Origin: Collinsella sp.
Lineage (GTDB): Bacteria; Actinomycetota; Coriobacteriia; Coriobacteriales; Coriobacteriaceae
Reading direction: 5' to 3'
Assembly: GCA_019414055.1 (NCBI GenBank)
Contig: DXMV01000004.1
Span: 1-64,000, forward strand
DNA: 64,000 nucleotides
Each line of letters begins with the position of its first letter. Positions within the stretch are counted from its first letter, which is position 1. The position numbers and the translations under genes were made by a program. The notes beneath the pieces were generated by a model. That model had not been told where the DNA came from. It worked only from the letters and a program-made list of their open reading frames with translations, and did no database searches. Of this stretch, positions 35,297 through 43,053 are shown in pieces.

Positions 35297-36324
35297 TGGC
35301 AGATACCAACGAGCGTACTCCGCTGCTGAAGGTCGAGCACCTCTCTAAGGAGTTTCCCGCTGAGTCCGGCATGTTCGCCAAGCGCTTCTCTAAGCGTGTC
35401 GTCTCTGCTGTGAATGACATTTCATTCGAGATTTATCCGGGCGAGACCTTTGGCCTGGTCGGCGAGTCTGGTTGCGGTAAGTCCACCACGGGCCGCACCA
35501 TCATGCGCCTGACCAAGCCGACGGCCGGCAAAGTGTTCTTCCAGGGCAAAGATGTTGCCGAGATGAGCAAGCATGAGATCAAGGACATGCGTCGCGAGAT
35601 GCAGTTCATCTTCCAGGACCCCTATGCTTCGCTCAATCCTCGTATGACCATAGGCGAGATCGTCTCCGAGCCCATGACCATTCATGGCGTGGGTTCCAAG
35701 GAGGAGCGCATTGAGCGCGTCCGCGAGCTGCTGGACGTCGTCGGCCTGAACCCCGAGCACATCAACCGCTATCCGCACGAGTTCTCGGGCGGTCAGCGTC
35801 AGCGTGTCGGCATCGCCCGCGCGTTCGCTCTGAAGCCCAAGTTGATCATCTGCGACGAGCCCGTTTCCGCTCTGGATGTTTCCATTCAGGCCCAGGTTCT
35901 GAACCTGCTCAAGGAACTTCAGGACAAGTTTGGTACGGCGTATCTGTTTATCGCCCACGACCTGTCCGTCGTGCAGCACATCTCCGATCGCGTTGCCGTT
36001 ATGTATCTGGGTAAGATGGTCGAGGTTTCGGACTGGAAGACGCTCTACAGCGAGCCTCACCATCCGTACACGCAGTCGCTGCTGTCTGCCGTGCCGGTTC
36101 CCGATCCTGATATCCAGAAGACCCGCAAGCGCATCATCCTCGCCGGCGATCCGCCGTCACCGCTGGATCCGCCGACCGGCTGCCGTTTCCACACGCGCTG
36201 CCCGATTGCGCAGGGCATCTGCTCCGAGAAGCTTCCTGAGTTTAAGGAAGTTGCCCCGGGCCACTGCTGCGCCTGCCACTTCGCCGAGCCGTTCCCGATC
36301 AAGGAATCGCACATCGACCTGTAG
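35296..36324 (+). CDS. oppF: Oligopeptide ABC transporter ATPase OppF
   Basis: 342 residues. Walker A GESGCGKSTTGRTI near 55, signature FSGGQRQRVGIARAF, Walker B IICDEPVSALD, and the Cys-bearing C-terminal extension GCRFHTRCPIAQGIC...HCCACH. A ~15-residue segment between the first strands (AESGMFAKRFSKRV) is typical of OppF. It is the last gene of oppABCDF. The 127-bp palindrome starting 17 bases after its stop contains a terminator-like core (GCGGGGGTTTCTT). Confidence 0.96.
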   Translation: MADTNERTPLLKVEHLSKEFPAESGMFAKRFSKRVVSAVNDISFEIYPGETFGLVGESGCGKSTTGRTIMRLTKPTAGKVFFQGKDVAEMSKHEIKDMRREMQFIFQDPYASLNPRMTIGEIVSEPMTIHGVGSKEERIERVRELLDVVGLNPEHINRYPHEFSGGQRQRVGIARAFALKPKLIICDEPVSALDVSIQAQVLNLLKELQDKFGTAYLFIAHDLSVVQHISDRVAVMYLGKMVEVSDWKTLYSEPHHPYTQSLLSAVPVPDPDIQKTRKRIILAGDPPSPLDPPTGCRFHTRCPIAQGICSEKLPEFKEVAPGHCCACHFAEPFPIKESHIDL

Positions 36325-36340
36325 TCGGTTGTTCTCGTCC

Positions 36341-36467
36341 GGGCCCGCCCTGGTGTTACTTTTCAGAACGTCCTCGGACATGCAAGAAACCCCCGCTGCG
36401 CACTTCGTGCGGCGGGGGTTTCTTGCGTCCTGCGGAATGTTCTGAAAAGTAACACCAGGGCGGGCCC
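36341..36467. repeat. Long palindromic element, family A (copy 1), also opp terminator
   Basis: The outer arms are 29 bp and perfectly complementary (36341-36369 with 36439-36467). Next comes an internal loop with CGTCCTCGGACAT (36369-36381) facing CCTGCGGAAT (36429-36438), then a perfect stem starting GCAAGAAACCCCCGC, and a tip CGCACTTCGTGC (36399-36410). Read on the minus strand its loop and tip match the element at 36648-36772, while the arms do not. The inner G5T3CTT suits termination of opp. Confidence 0.85.
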
Positions 36468-36532
36468 TACGGTAACTCGGCAGGGGGAGTGCGATTCCTT
36501 GATCGCTCACTTAATCTAATAGGAAATTGAGC

Positions 36533-36587
36533 GAGGCCGGAGCTTTAGCTCCGGCCTCCCCATATAAGGGCTCGGCAAAGCCGAGCC
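36533..36587. repeat. Two tandem perfect hairpins
   Basis: GAGGCCGGAGC-TTTA-GCTCCGGCCTC (36533-36558) and GGCTCGGC-AAA-GCCGAGCC (36569-36587). They lie in the 592-base gene-free stretch 36325-36916, which otherwise holds two long palindromes and the tRNA-Leu promoter. No T-tract follows either hairpin. Confidence 0.75.
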
Positions 36588-36647
36588 ACCAAATTTGCAT
36601 CAGCCCCAGAACATATTTGAGAACTGTGCCTGAAGGACGTATTTGCA

Positions 36648-36772
36648 GGCCCCGAATCGGTGTTGCCTCCCGGCGCACTCCGCAGGGGGAGCGATATTTT
36701 GCAGCACGAAGTGCGTGGCAAAATATCGCTCATGCCCGAGGACGCGCCGGGAGGCAACATCGATTCGGGGCC
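36648..36772. repeat. Long palindromic element, family A (copy 2)
   Basis: GGCCCCGAATCG.TGTTGCCTC... (from 36648) pairs with its complement ending at 36772 over ~28 bp with one mismatch. The internal loop is ACTCCGCAGG (36677-36686) opposite ATGCCCGAGGACG (36732-36744). The inner stem is GAGCGATATTTTGC and the tip GCACGAAGTGCG (36704-36715). The 8-base direct repeat GGACGTAT lies on both sides (36635-36642 and 36773-36780). Confidence 0.85.
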
Positions 36773-36810
36773 GGACGTATACGTTTACCAGCGCATTTAC
36801 AAATTCGTAA

Positions 36811-36859
36811 ACTTTTTTCAAAAAAGTGCTTGCACAGTTCTCGAATCATAGGTTATTAT
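36811..36859 (+). promoter_or_regulatory. tRNA-Leu promoter with palindromic upstream element
   Basis: ACTTTTTT-C-AAAAAAGT (36811-36827), then GC, then -35 TTGCAC (36830-36835), an 18-base spacer and -10 TATTAT (36854-36859). The same arrangement precedes two other tRNA transcripts in this window. Confidence 0.75.
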
Positions 36860-36916
36860 CTTCCTCGTTGAACGCGCGGGTCCAAGAAAACGAACCGCGA
36901 ATCAACAACATAGCAT

Positions 36917-37006
36917 GTCGGAGTGGCGGAATTGGCAGACGCGCTAGCTTGAGGTGCTAGTGACCGCTTTTTGGTCATGCGGGTTCAAGTCCCGCCTCCG
37001 ACACCA
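36917..37006 (+). tRNA. tRNA-Leu (GAG)
   Basis: The acceptor GTCGGAG pairs with CTCCGAC, and CCA is encoded (37004-37006). The anticodon stem-loop CTAGC-TTGAGGT-GCTAG places GAG at 36951-36953. There is a long variable arm (GTGACC...GGTCATGC), as expected for Leu, and a T-arm GCGGGTTCAAGTCCCGC. Confidence 0.96.
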
Positions 37007-37017
37007 TCGCATTTGAG

Positions 37018-37039
37018 AAGCCTCTTCGGAGGCTTTTTT
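37018..37039 (+). terminator. Rho-independent terminator of tRNA-Leu
   Basis: AAGCCTC-TTCG-GAGGCTT followed by a run of T to 37039. The stem uses a UUCG tetraloop. Confidence 0.9.
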
Positions 37040-37065
37040 GTTACCGATAGACGGTGAGGTCCACG

Positions 37066-39411
37066 ATGGAAACGCTTGAGCGCAACGAGTGGGCAGACGT
37101 TGCCCAACTGGTCGAGATCACGAGCGATGCTGTCATCATTTGTGAGCTCGACGGAACCATTCTGCATGTGAATAATCGCTTACTTGGTTTGATGTGCGAG
37201 GAACGCGCCGACGTCATCGGTGGAGATGTTAAAGACGTCCTGTATTCGTCCGCTTTTGAACGTGCGACGGAACATCGTCTACCATTTGAAACTGATGGCT
37301 CCGAGAACGAACTGATGCTCAAGCTGAGTGACGGCTCTTTTATTCCCGTCTTGGTTCGTGCGGGCTCCGTAACGCCTCCACGCATCTTTGGGCGCCGCGC
37401 ACCACGTGTCCTGGTGGCGCTTCACAGTATCGAAGAGCAGTATTCCCACGATCGTCAGCTCAAACGTGCGCTTTCGGAGCTTAGGGTGGCGAATAAACGC
37501 CTTTCGGGTACCCTTTCGGTCATTATGAGTACCGTGGGCTCCAATGAGCTCCCCAGCTTGCTCGATATCGTTTTGAATCAGCTCGTCGGAACGCTCGATG
37601 CCTCTGGAGCTGCGATTTATTTTTCTGAGAGCGGCGGCTTTAAGCTTCGCGGTGTTTCCAAGGAGCTGCATGATAGCTACCTGCCCGAGTTTTTGCCGTA
37701 TGGCGCTGGCATTCCGACGTATGTTCTTCGCGAGTCGCGTGCCTGCCGCCTGTCGATTCAGCAGGACCTTGAGGGCGACCGGGTTGCTTCGGGTATGTTC
37801 ATGGATTTGGACAATCGTTCCAAGCACTTGCTGCGCGTGCAGGATATGCCCCCGTATCGCAGCGAGATCTGTCTTCCCGTGTTTTACGGCACGCAGGTGC
37901 TCGGTGTGTTGGAGGTCGGTTGGAAACGTCCACAGGCGCCACTTGCCTATGACCTTAACGTGCTCGAGGTCATCTGCGATTACCTGTCTATTCAGATGGT
38001 CGGCATGGCGTCGAGCTTGCGTTCGCGCCGCACGGCAGAACTTGGTCGTTCGCTCAACGTGCTGCGCGATGAGCTTTTTACCTATCTTGATGATCCGGTC
38101 GCTGCTTCGCACGCCGTCTCGTCCGAAATCTGTGCCGTGCTCAATTGCCATTTTTGCCCCGTGGAGTACGATGCGGGCCTCGAAGCCTATGTTATCGATT
38201 TTGAGGGCGGTAGCCGTGTGGCGTTGCCGGGCGATCCAGAGTCACTCTTCTTTTCCGTCACGACGCCGGCGGCGCGCCTGGGGACATCTTCTGATGGGTT
38301 CGAGACATCGGTGCTGGGCGGGACGAGTGCCGACGATCTCAGGTACGTGCGCCTTACACGTGTGGACGAATCCACGTCTATGGGTGCATGGTTGAGGGCC
38401 CACGGCCTACCGTGCCAGGGACTTTATGTCGACTCCGGCATCGAAGCAGGGCGCTACCACTCGGAATCGGATGGCAAGCGAAGCAACGATGCGATCGTTC
38501 CTGCTGATATCGCCAAGGGGCCGACGAGGCGTGCTTTGCTGCTCCGCGATGGCAGCCAGGAGCCCATTGATGACCTCGAATACGACTACATGGTGCATTT
38601 GGCGCATGACTTTGAGTTGATTTATGAGGGCGAGTCTCAAAAGCGCGAAGAACGTCATATTGCTCAGACGCTTCAGATTGGCATGAGAAATTCGCTTGGT
38701 GACGTTCCGGGTATCGCGACTGATTCGGTATACCTGTCAGCCACGAACTCTGCATTGGTCGGTGGTGACTTCTATACGCTCATCCGTCTTCCCGACGATT
38801 GCGCCGTCATGATCCTGGGCGATGTGTCCGGCAAGGGCATCGAGGCGGCATCCATGTCTGCACTCGTCAAGACGGCGCTGACGGCCTATGCCTGGGAGGG
38901 TGCGGGGCCTGCCCGCATGGCCCGCTCGCTCAATAGCATGCTCATGGGCTTTTCGAGGGTCGAGACGTTCGTGACGGCCTTTATTGCCAAAATCGATCTT
39001 AAGGCGGGGCGCGCGACCTATTGCTCGGCTGGCCATCCTCCCACCATGGTCATCAGGCCGTCGTCGACGCCGCTTGGCGGCGGAGAAACCCGAGGGGGAG
39101 AAGTGGAGCTCCTTGGGTGCCAATCGGGCGTGATCGGTGCCTTTGAGAGCATGGTCTACGAGACGGGCGCCTTTACGTTCGCTCCTGGTGACATGCTATT
39201 TATATATACCGACGGAACGATTGAAGCACGTGATCGCTCGGGTGCTTTCTTTGGCGAACAGCGCCTTCGCGACCTTCTGCTCTCTGTCTCGGGTGAGGGC
39301 GTATCGGGCATTTGCGGCAAGGTCTTGGGCGAGCTTGACCGATTTACCGATTCGGCGCTGGACGATGACATTGCATTGGTGTCCCTTGAGTTTTTACGGG
39401 GTCGTTCATAG
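37066..39411 (+). CDS. RsbU/SpoIIE-type PP2C phosphatase with PAS and GAF sensor domains
   Basis: 781 residues. Residues ~8-120 resemble a PAS domain (LVEITSDAVIICELDGTILHVNNRLLGLM). A coiled linker follows, then a GAF domain (~150-320; LPSLLDIVLNQLVGTLDASGAAIYF) and a further less clear region (~330-540). The C-terminal SpoIIE phosphatase has GGDFYTLIRL, ILGDVSGKGIEAASMSALVK, FIYTDGTIEARD and ALDDDIALV, with the metal-binding Asp residues intact. Such proteins dephosphorylate STAS anti-anti-sigma factors in partner-switching pathways. The next gene encodes a STAS-HATPase fusion, its probable target. ATG 37066 follows GTGAGG; no membrane segment is seen, so sensing is likely cytosolic. Confidence 0.9.
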   Translation: METLERNEWADVAQLVEITSDAVIICELDGTILHVNNRLLGLMCEERADVIGGDVKDVLYSSAFERATEHRLPFETDGSENELMLKLSDGSFIPVLVRAGSVTPPRIFGRRAPRVLVALHSIEEQYSHDRQLKRALSELRVANKRLSGTLSVIMSTVGSNELPSLLDIVLNQLVGTLDASGAAIYFSESGGFKLRGVSKELHDSYLPEFLPYGAGIPTYVLRESRACRLSIQQDLEGDRVASGMFMDLDNRSKHLLRVQDMPPYRSEICLPVFYGTQVLGVLEVGWKRPQAPLAYDLNVLEVICDYLSIQMVGMASSLRSRRTAELGRSLNVLRDELFTYLDDPVAASHAVSSEICAVLNCHFCPVEYDAGLEAYVIDFEGGSRVALPGDPESLFFSVTTPAARLGTSSDGFETSVLGGTSADDLRYVRLTRVDESTSMGAWLRAHGLPCQGLYVDSGIEAGRYHSESDGKRSNDAIVPADIAKGPTRRALLLRDGSQEPIDDLEYDYMVHLAHDFELIYEGESQKREERHIAQTLQIGMRNSLGDVPGIATDSVYLSATNSALVGGDFYTLIRLPDDCAVMILGDVSGKGIEAASMSALVKTALTAYAWEGAGPARMARSLNSMLMGFSRVETFVTAFIAKIDLKAGRATYCSAGHPPTMVIRPSSTPLGGGETRGGEVELLGCQSGVIGAFESMVYETGAFTFAPGDMLFIYTDGTIEARDRSGAFFGEQRLRDLLLSVSGEGVSGICGKVLGELDRFTDSALDDDIALVSLEFLRGRS

Positions 39412-39489
39412 ACGACGCTGGGCGGGTTGAATCCGCACGGTTGGGGAAACGAATGCATCGAGTGGGCTTTTTTGGGGAACCATGGTCGT

Positions 39490-40236
39490 ATGAATGAGTG
39501 GAATGACATAGCGGTTTTGACGCCACCGGGTGATGTCGACATCGCCTCGGTGCCCGTGCTGCGCCGACGGTTGGACAATTTGATCGACCGGGGCGTTCGT
39601 CGCGTTGTCATCAATTGCCAGGCCGTGGGCTTTATCGACTCGACGGGTTTGGCGTTTTTGCTTACACGTGCCAGAGAACTCATGAGGCGAGAGGGCCTGC
39701 TTTCGCTCGTTAACGCCTCCGATGAGGTCATCCGCTTTTTGGAGATTGCCCGACTTGTCGACATCCTCCATGTTGCGGGCTTCGCTCGGGAGTCGATTCC
39801 TGCCATTCCGGTGGGGGAATTGCCTCGCTGGAGCAAGAGTGTCGAGGTGCGCCAGGGTATCGAGAACCTTCCATACTATCGTCATCGTATTGCCGAGCTA
39901 CTCGAACCGCTTCCCCTGAGGCGGGATGAGCGCTATGACGTCGCGTTGGCATCGGGCGAGGCGCTGGGCAACGCGTATGACCATGCGGGCGGTATCGGAT
40001 GCATCCTGACGGTTCAGGCCTATGGCGATCGTGTCGTGATTGAGGTTGTCGACCGTGGGGCGGGCTATTCGATTGACGGGTCGAGTGAACCGGTTACGAC
40101 TGAGGAGCGCGGGCGTGGGATCAAGCTCATGCGCATGCTAGTCGACAACGTGGAGGTTGCCCGTCGTACTGATGGTGCCGGTACGCGCGTTCGGATGGTA
40201 AAGCTGTTTAGCGGAACATTGGAATCGTGCGCCTAG
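39490..40236 (+). CDS. Fused STAS anti-anti-sigma and HATPase anti-sigma-like protein
   Basis: 248 residues joining two modules that are normally separate partners. Residues ~1-105 are a STAS domain with the phosphorylatable Ser in FIDSTGLAFLL. Residues ~115-240 are a GHKL kinase of the RsbW/SpoIIAB type: N-box GEALGNAYDHAGG, G1 VDRGAGYSIDG, G2 ERGRGIKLMRMLVDN. RsbW-type kinases phosphorylate STAS proteins and bind sigma factors; a fusion could autophosphorylate or act on another pair. No sigma factor is nearby. ATG 39490 is chosen because it starts the STAS fold; upstream alternatives give only unstructured residues. It is 78 bases after the phosphatase gene. Confidence 0.88.
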   Translation: MNEWNDIAVLTPPGDVDIASVPVLRRRLDNLIDRGVRRVVINCQAVGFIDSTGLAFLLTRARELMRREGLLSLVNASDEVIRFLEIARLVDILHVAGFARESIPAIPVGELPRWSKSVEVRQGIENLPYYRHRIAELLEPLPLRRDERYDVALASGEALGNAYDHAGGIGCILTVQAYGDRVVIEVVDRGAGYSIDGSSEPVTTEERGRGIKLMRMLVDNVEVARRTDGAGTRVRMVKLFSGTLESCA

Positions 40237-40281
40237 TAAATCGTTTTGGCATGTATATCTGCCAAGAGCATGTGGCGAACA

Positions 40282-40329
40282 ACTTTTTTGAAAAAAGTAC
40301 TTGCGTCTTTTGGGCAACTCGCGTAAATT
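40282..40329 (+). promoter_or_regulatory. tRNA Gly-Cys-Gly promoter with palindromic upstream element
   Basis: ACTTTTTT-G-AAAAAAGT (40282-40298), then AC, -35 TTGCGT (40301-40306), a 17-base spacer and -10 TAAATT (40324-40329). The first tRNA begins 13 bases later, so the 5' leader is very short. Confidence 0.75.
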
Positions 40330-40341
40330 AATAACCCGCAA

Positions 40342-40417
40342 GCGGACATGGCTCAGTTGGTAGAGCACAACCTTGCCAAGGTTGGGGTCGCGGGTTCGAG
40401 CCCCGTTGTCCGCTCCA
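40342..40417 (+). tRNA. tRNA-Gly (GCC), copy 1
   Basis: 76 bases: acceptor GCGGACA/TGTCCGC, encoded CCA at the end, anticodon GCC at 40375-40377 within CCTTGCCAAGG, T-arm GCGGGTTCGAGCCCCGT. Identical to the copies at 40569 and 42856. Confidence 0.97.
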
Positions 40418-40427
40418 TTGCATTTCC

Positions 40428-40451
40428 GGACCGTCTCAAGCGGTCCTTTTT
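40428..40451 (+). terminator. Terminator-like hairpin between tRNA-Gly and tRNA-Cys
   Basis: GGACCG-(7)-CGGTCC followed by TTTTT, ending two bases before tRNA-Cys. As no promoter fits between it and tRNA-Cys, it must be read through or act as a processing signal. Confidence 0.65.
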
Positions 40452-40452
40452 C

Positions 40453-40526
40453 GGCGAAGTGGCCAAGTGGTAAGGCAGAGGCCTGCAAAGCCTTTACCCC
40501 CGGTTCGAATCCGGGCTTCGCCTCCA
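40453..40526 (+). tRNA. tRNA-Cys (GCA)
   Basis: 74 bases: acceptor GGCGAAG/CTTCGCC, CCA encoded, anticodon GCA at 40485-40487, T-arm CCGGTTCGAATCCGG. It lies between two tRNA-Gly copies and depends on the upstream promoter. Confidence 0.97.
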
Positions 40527-40535
40527 GGCAACATC

Positions 40536-40562
40536 CGGGCGCTCCGGCGCCCGTTTTGTTTT
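40536..40562 (+). terminator. Terminator-like hairpin between tRNA-Cys and second tRNA-Gly
   Basis: CGGGCGC-TCCG-GCGCCCG followed by TTTTGTTTT, ending seven bases before the next tRNA. Confidence 0.65.
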
Positions 40563-40568
40563 ACACAT

Positions 40569-40644
40569 GCGGACATGGCTCAGTTGGTAGAGCACAACCT
40601 TGCCAAGGTTGGGGTCGCGGGTTCGAGCCCCGTTGTCCGCTCCA
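40569..40644 (+). tRNA. tRNA-Gly (GCC), copy 2
   Basis: Identical in sequence to 40342-40417, with encoded CCA. No promoter of its own is visible; it follows a terminator-like hairpin. Confidence 0.97.
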
Positions 40645-40652
40645 ACTATCTT

Positions 40653-40679
40653 ACGCGGTTCTAACGAACCGCGTTTTTT
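40653..40679 (+). terminator. Rho-independent terminator of the tRNA Gly-Cys-Gly unit
   Basis: ACGCGGTTC-TAAC-GAACCGCGT followed by TTTTT. Confidence 0.88.
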
Positions 40680-40690
40680 GTTGACGCTGC

Positions 40691-40790
40691 GCGGGCCCCG
40701 GGCACCCCATCTTGCCCCTCAATCGTCGGTCGCGTGCATAAAGTACGCTTCCCTCCTCTTTCGCGGCAACCTGGGGCACCCGGAGCCCGC
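40691..40790. repeat. Long palindromic element, family B (copy 2)
   Basis: GCGGGC.CCGGG..CCCCA (40691-40709) pairs with TGGGG..CCCGG.GCCCGC (40772-40790), with TTGCC/GGCAA inside. Read on the minus strand, the core GCGAAAGAGGAGGGAAGCG TACTT...ACGCGACCGACGATTGA closely matches the core of 22033-22130 while the arms differ. The remainder of the gene-free stretch 40791-40979 shows no clear element apart from the ribosome site of the next gene. Confidence 0.75.
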
Positions 40791-40979
40791 TCGCTGTCGT
40801 GGCCGGGGGAGTAAGTCTTCCGTTCTTTTCACTAATCGATCGATTCGTCCCAGGAGGCTCGAGCCCGAGAGGGGGCGAGCGTTTGGGGCGTGGCTGCGGC
40901 GTTGATTGCCGTGAATGTCAGCTTTGGGCGTATCATCGTGGGCATCTCGCAAAACCTCGTTGCAAGGGAGATTCATCCC

Positions 40980-42713
40980 ATGGCTACAGAAAAGTCCTCT
41001 TCGCGCTCATGGATGTCCGATGCCGCGATCTATCAGATTTACCCGCGCTCGTTTAAGGACTCGACTGGTTCGGGTTTGGGCGATATCGCGGGCATTACCC
41101 AGCAGATGGACTATCTTGAGCGGCTGGGTATCGAGGCCATCTGGCTGAGTCCGTTTTACCCATCGCCTCTTGTCGATGGCGGCTATGATGTGGCGGACTA
41201 CTGCGATGTCGACCAACGTCTCGGCTCGCTTGACGACTTCGATGACATGATCGCCGCGGCTCACGCGCGCGGCATCAAGGTCATCGTCGACATCGTACCC
41301 AACCATTCGTCCAACCAGCACCCCTGGTTCAAAGCCGCTCTTGCTGCCGGCCCCGGATCGCCCGAGCGCGCCCGCTATATCTTCCGCGATGGTCGCGGCG
41401 AGCATGGCGAGCTGCCTCCCACCAATTGGAATGCCAACTTTGGCGGCCGTGCCTGGACGCGTGTTGCGGACGGTCAGTGGTATCTGCACATGTTTACGCC
41501 CGAGCAGCCGGACTTTGACTGGTCATGCCCCGAGGTTCGCGCGTTCTTTTGCGACGTCCTGGCGTTTTGGAGCGATCGAGGCGTTGATGGCTTTCGCATT
41601 GATGTGGCACACGGTCTCGCCAAGGATCTCGACCGCGATGATCTCGACCAGTGGCATCTCGCCGAGGGCGATGACATGGTTGACGACGGCACCCATCCGC
41701 TGTGGGATCGCAACGAGGTTCACGAGATCTATCGCGAGTGGCGCCGCGTGTTCGACCGCTATAATCCGCCGCGCAGCGCTGTTGCCGAGGCGTGGGTGCT
41801 GCCCGAGCGCCAGTATCTCTACGCGCGCCCCAGCGAGCTTGGCCAGACATTTAACTTTGAGTTCGCCAAGGCCACTTGGACCTATGATGACATGCACGCT
41901 GCAATCGAGGAGGGCTTGAAGGCAGCCATCGAATCCGATTCCGCCTCGACCTGGGTACTTTCCAACCACGACGTGCCTCGTGTGGCGACGCGCTTCGCCC
42001 TGCCGCAGATCAAGGCGACGCGCTACCACCAGATTGCGCTCGACTGGCTCTTACGCGACGGGTCGTCTTATGACGAGGACCGTGAACTCGGCGAGCGCCG
42101 CGCGCGGGCGGCCCTTTTGCTTGAGCTGGCGCTTCCGGGCTCGGCATACGTGTATCAGGGTGAGGAGCTCGGCCTTTTTGAGGTGGCCGATATCCCGTGG
42201 GCTGCACTCGAAGATCCCACTGCGACCAATACGCACGGATCGAAGCGCGAGAAGGGGCGCGACGGCTGTCGTGTGCCCCTGCCGTGGGTGGCGACGGACG
42301 ATCCCGCGCAGGGCGGATCGTTTGGATTTTCGCCGATGGACGCCGATGCGGCGCCCCATCTGCCGCAGCCTGCATGGTTTTCCGATTACGCTGCCGATAG
42401 GGAAGAGGCGGACCCGACATCGATGCTTGCGCTCTATCGTGACGCCCTCTGGCTGCGGCGCAAGCTGCGCGGGTGCGCTAACGATCTTGCGTGGCTCGAT
42501 CTTGACGGGCGCACCGGCCTTGCGGATGGTGCCGAGGGCGCTGAGGGCGGCGTCATCGCCTATCGCCGCGACAACGGCTGGGCGTGTGTGACGAACTTCG
42601 GTGCAGCACCCGTGGAGCTGCCGGCGGGCAAGGTCCTGCTCACCTCATCACCGCTTGCAGACGGCAGACTTGCGCAGGACAGCTCTGCCTGGATCATGCT
42701 CGCTGAGTTGTAG
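40980..42713 (+). CDS. GH13 family alpha-glucosidase (oligo-1,6-glucosidase-like)
   Basis: 577 residues without signal peptide, so a cytosolic enzyme acting on imported oligosaccharides. GH13 regions are clear: AIYQIYPRSFKDSTGSGLGD at the start, DIVPNHSSNQHPWF, the nucleophile Asp in GFRIDVAHG, the acid/base Glu in AVAEAWVLPER, and SNHDVPR with the transition-state Asp. VYQGEELGL follows. This pattern fits alpha-glucosidases hydrolysing alpha-1,4 or alpha-1,6 ends of malto- or isomalto-oligosaccharides. ATG 40980 has AAGGGAG nearby; an earlier in-frame start at 40890 does not. It stands alone between tRNA genes. Confidence 0.92.
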   Translation: MATEKSSSRSWMSDAAIYQIYPRSFKDSTGSGLGDIAGITQQMDYLERLGIEAIWLSPFYPSPLVDGGYDVADYCDVDQRLGSLDDFDDMIAAAHARGIKVIVDIVPNHSSNQHPWFKAALAAGPGSPERARYIFRDGRGEHGELPPTNWNANFGGRAWTRVADGQWYLHMFTPEQPDFDWSCPEVRAFFCDVLAFWSDRGVDGFRIDVAHGLAKDLDRDDLDQWHLAEGDDMVDDGTHPLWDRNEVHEIYREWRRVFDRYNPPRSAVAEAWVLPERQYLYARPSELGQTFNFEFAKATWTYDDMHAAIEEGLKAAIESDSASTWVLSNHDVPRVATRFALPQIKATRYHQIALDWLLRDGSSYDEDRELGERRARAALLLELALPGSAYVYQGEELGLFEVADIPWAALEDPTATNTHGSKREKGRDGCRVPLPWVATDDPAQGGSFGFSPMDADAAPHLPQPAWFSDYAADREEADPTSMLALYRDALWLRRKLRGCANDLAWLDLDGRTGLADGAEGAEGGVIAYRRDNGWACVTNFGAAPVELPAGKVLLTSSPLADGRLAQDSSAWIMLAEL

Positions 42714-42796
42714 GGGGCCTCTTGCGGCGAGTTTGCGTTTGCTCGCGCTTTCCGTGGTGGCTGATGTCTTCGCGAGGTTCGAGAGGGCGTCGCAAA

Positions 42797-42843
42797 ACTT
42801 TTCAAAAAAAGTTCTTGCATAGGATGCGGGTATCACGTAAGAT
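42797..42843 (+). promoter_or_regulatory. tRNA Gly-Val promoter with upstream A/T palindrome
   Basis: ACTTTT-C-AAAAAAAGT (42797-42812), then TC, -35 TTGCAT (42815-42820), a 17-base spacer and -10 TAAGAT (42838-42843). It is a slightly shortened version of the element seen before the other two tRNA units. Confidence 0.75.
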
Positions 42844-42855
42844 TAATCCTCGTAA

Positions 42856-42931
42856 GCGGACATGGCTCAGTTGGTAGAGCACAACCTTGCCAAGGTTGGG
42901 GTCGCGGGTTCGAGCCCCGTTGTCCGCTCCA
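42856..42931 (+). tRNA. tRNA-Gly (GCC), copy 3
   Basis: Identical to the copies at 40342 and 40569, including encoded CCA. It is followed after three bases by tRNA-Val. Confidence 0.97.
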
Positions 42932-42934
42932 TTT

Positions 42935-43009
42935 GGGCGTTTAGCTCAGGGGGAGAGCGCTTCCCTGACACGGAAGAGGTCAGAAGTTCAAATCTTCTAA
43001 CGCCCACCA
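42935..43009 (+). tRNA. tRNA-Val (GAC)
   Basis: 75 bases: acceptor GGGCGTT/AACGCCC, CCA encoded, anticodon stem-loop CTTCC-CTGACAC-GGAAG with GAC at 42967-42969, T-arm AGAAGTTCAAATCTTCT. Confidence 0.97.
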
Positions 43010-43017
43010 AATGTTCG

Positions 43018-43053
43018 CAGCCCAGAGGCTTAGCCTCTGGGCTGTTTTGTTTT
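43018..43053 (+). terminator. Strong Rho-independent terminator after tRNA-Val
   Basis: CAGCCCAGAGGC-TTA-GCCTCTGGGCTG followed by TTTTGTTTT. Confidence 0.93.

Noticed and set aside
41007..41489. Minus-strand frames within the GH13 gene
   Set aside because: Shadows of the GH13 coding sequence, with no ribosome sites.
40342..42931. Three identical tRNA-Gly copies as a repeat or attachment-site array
   Set aside because: The identity is confined to the tRNA genes. Flanks differ and no integrase lies between, so gene dosage is the simpler reading.
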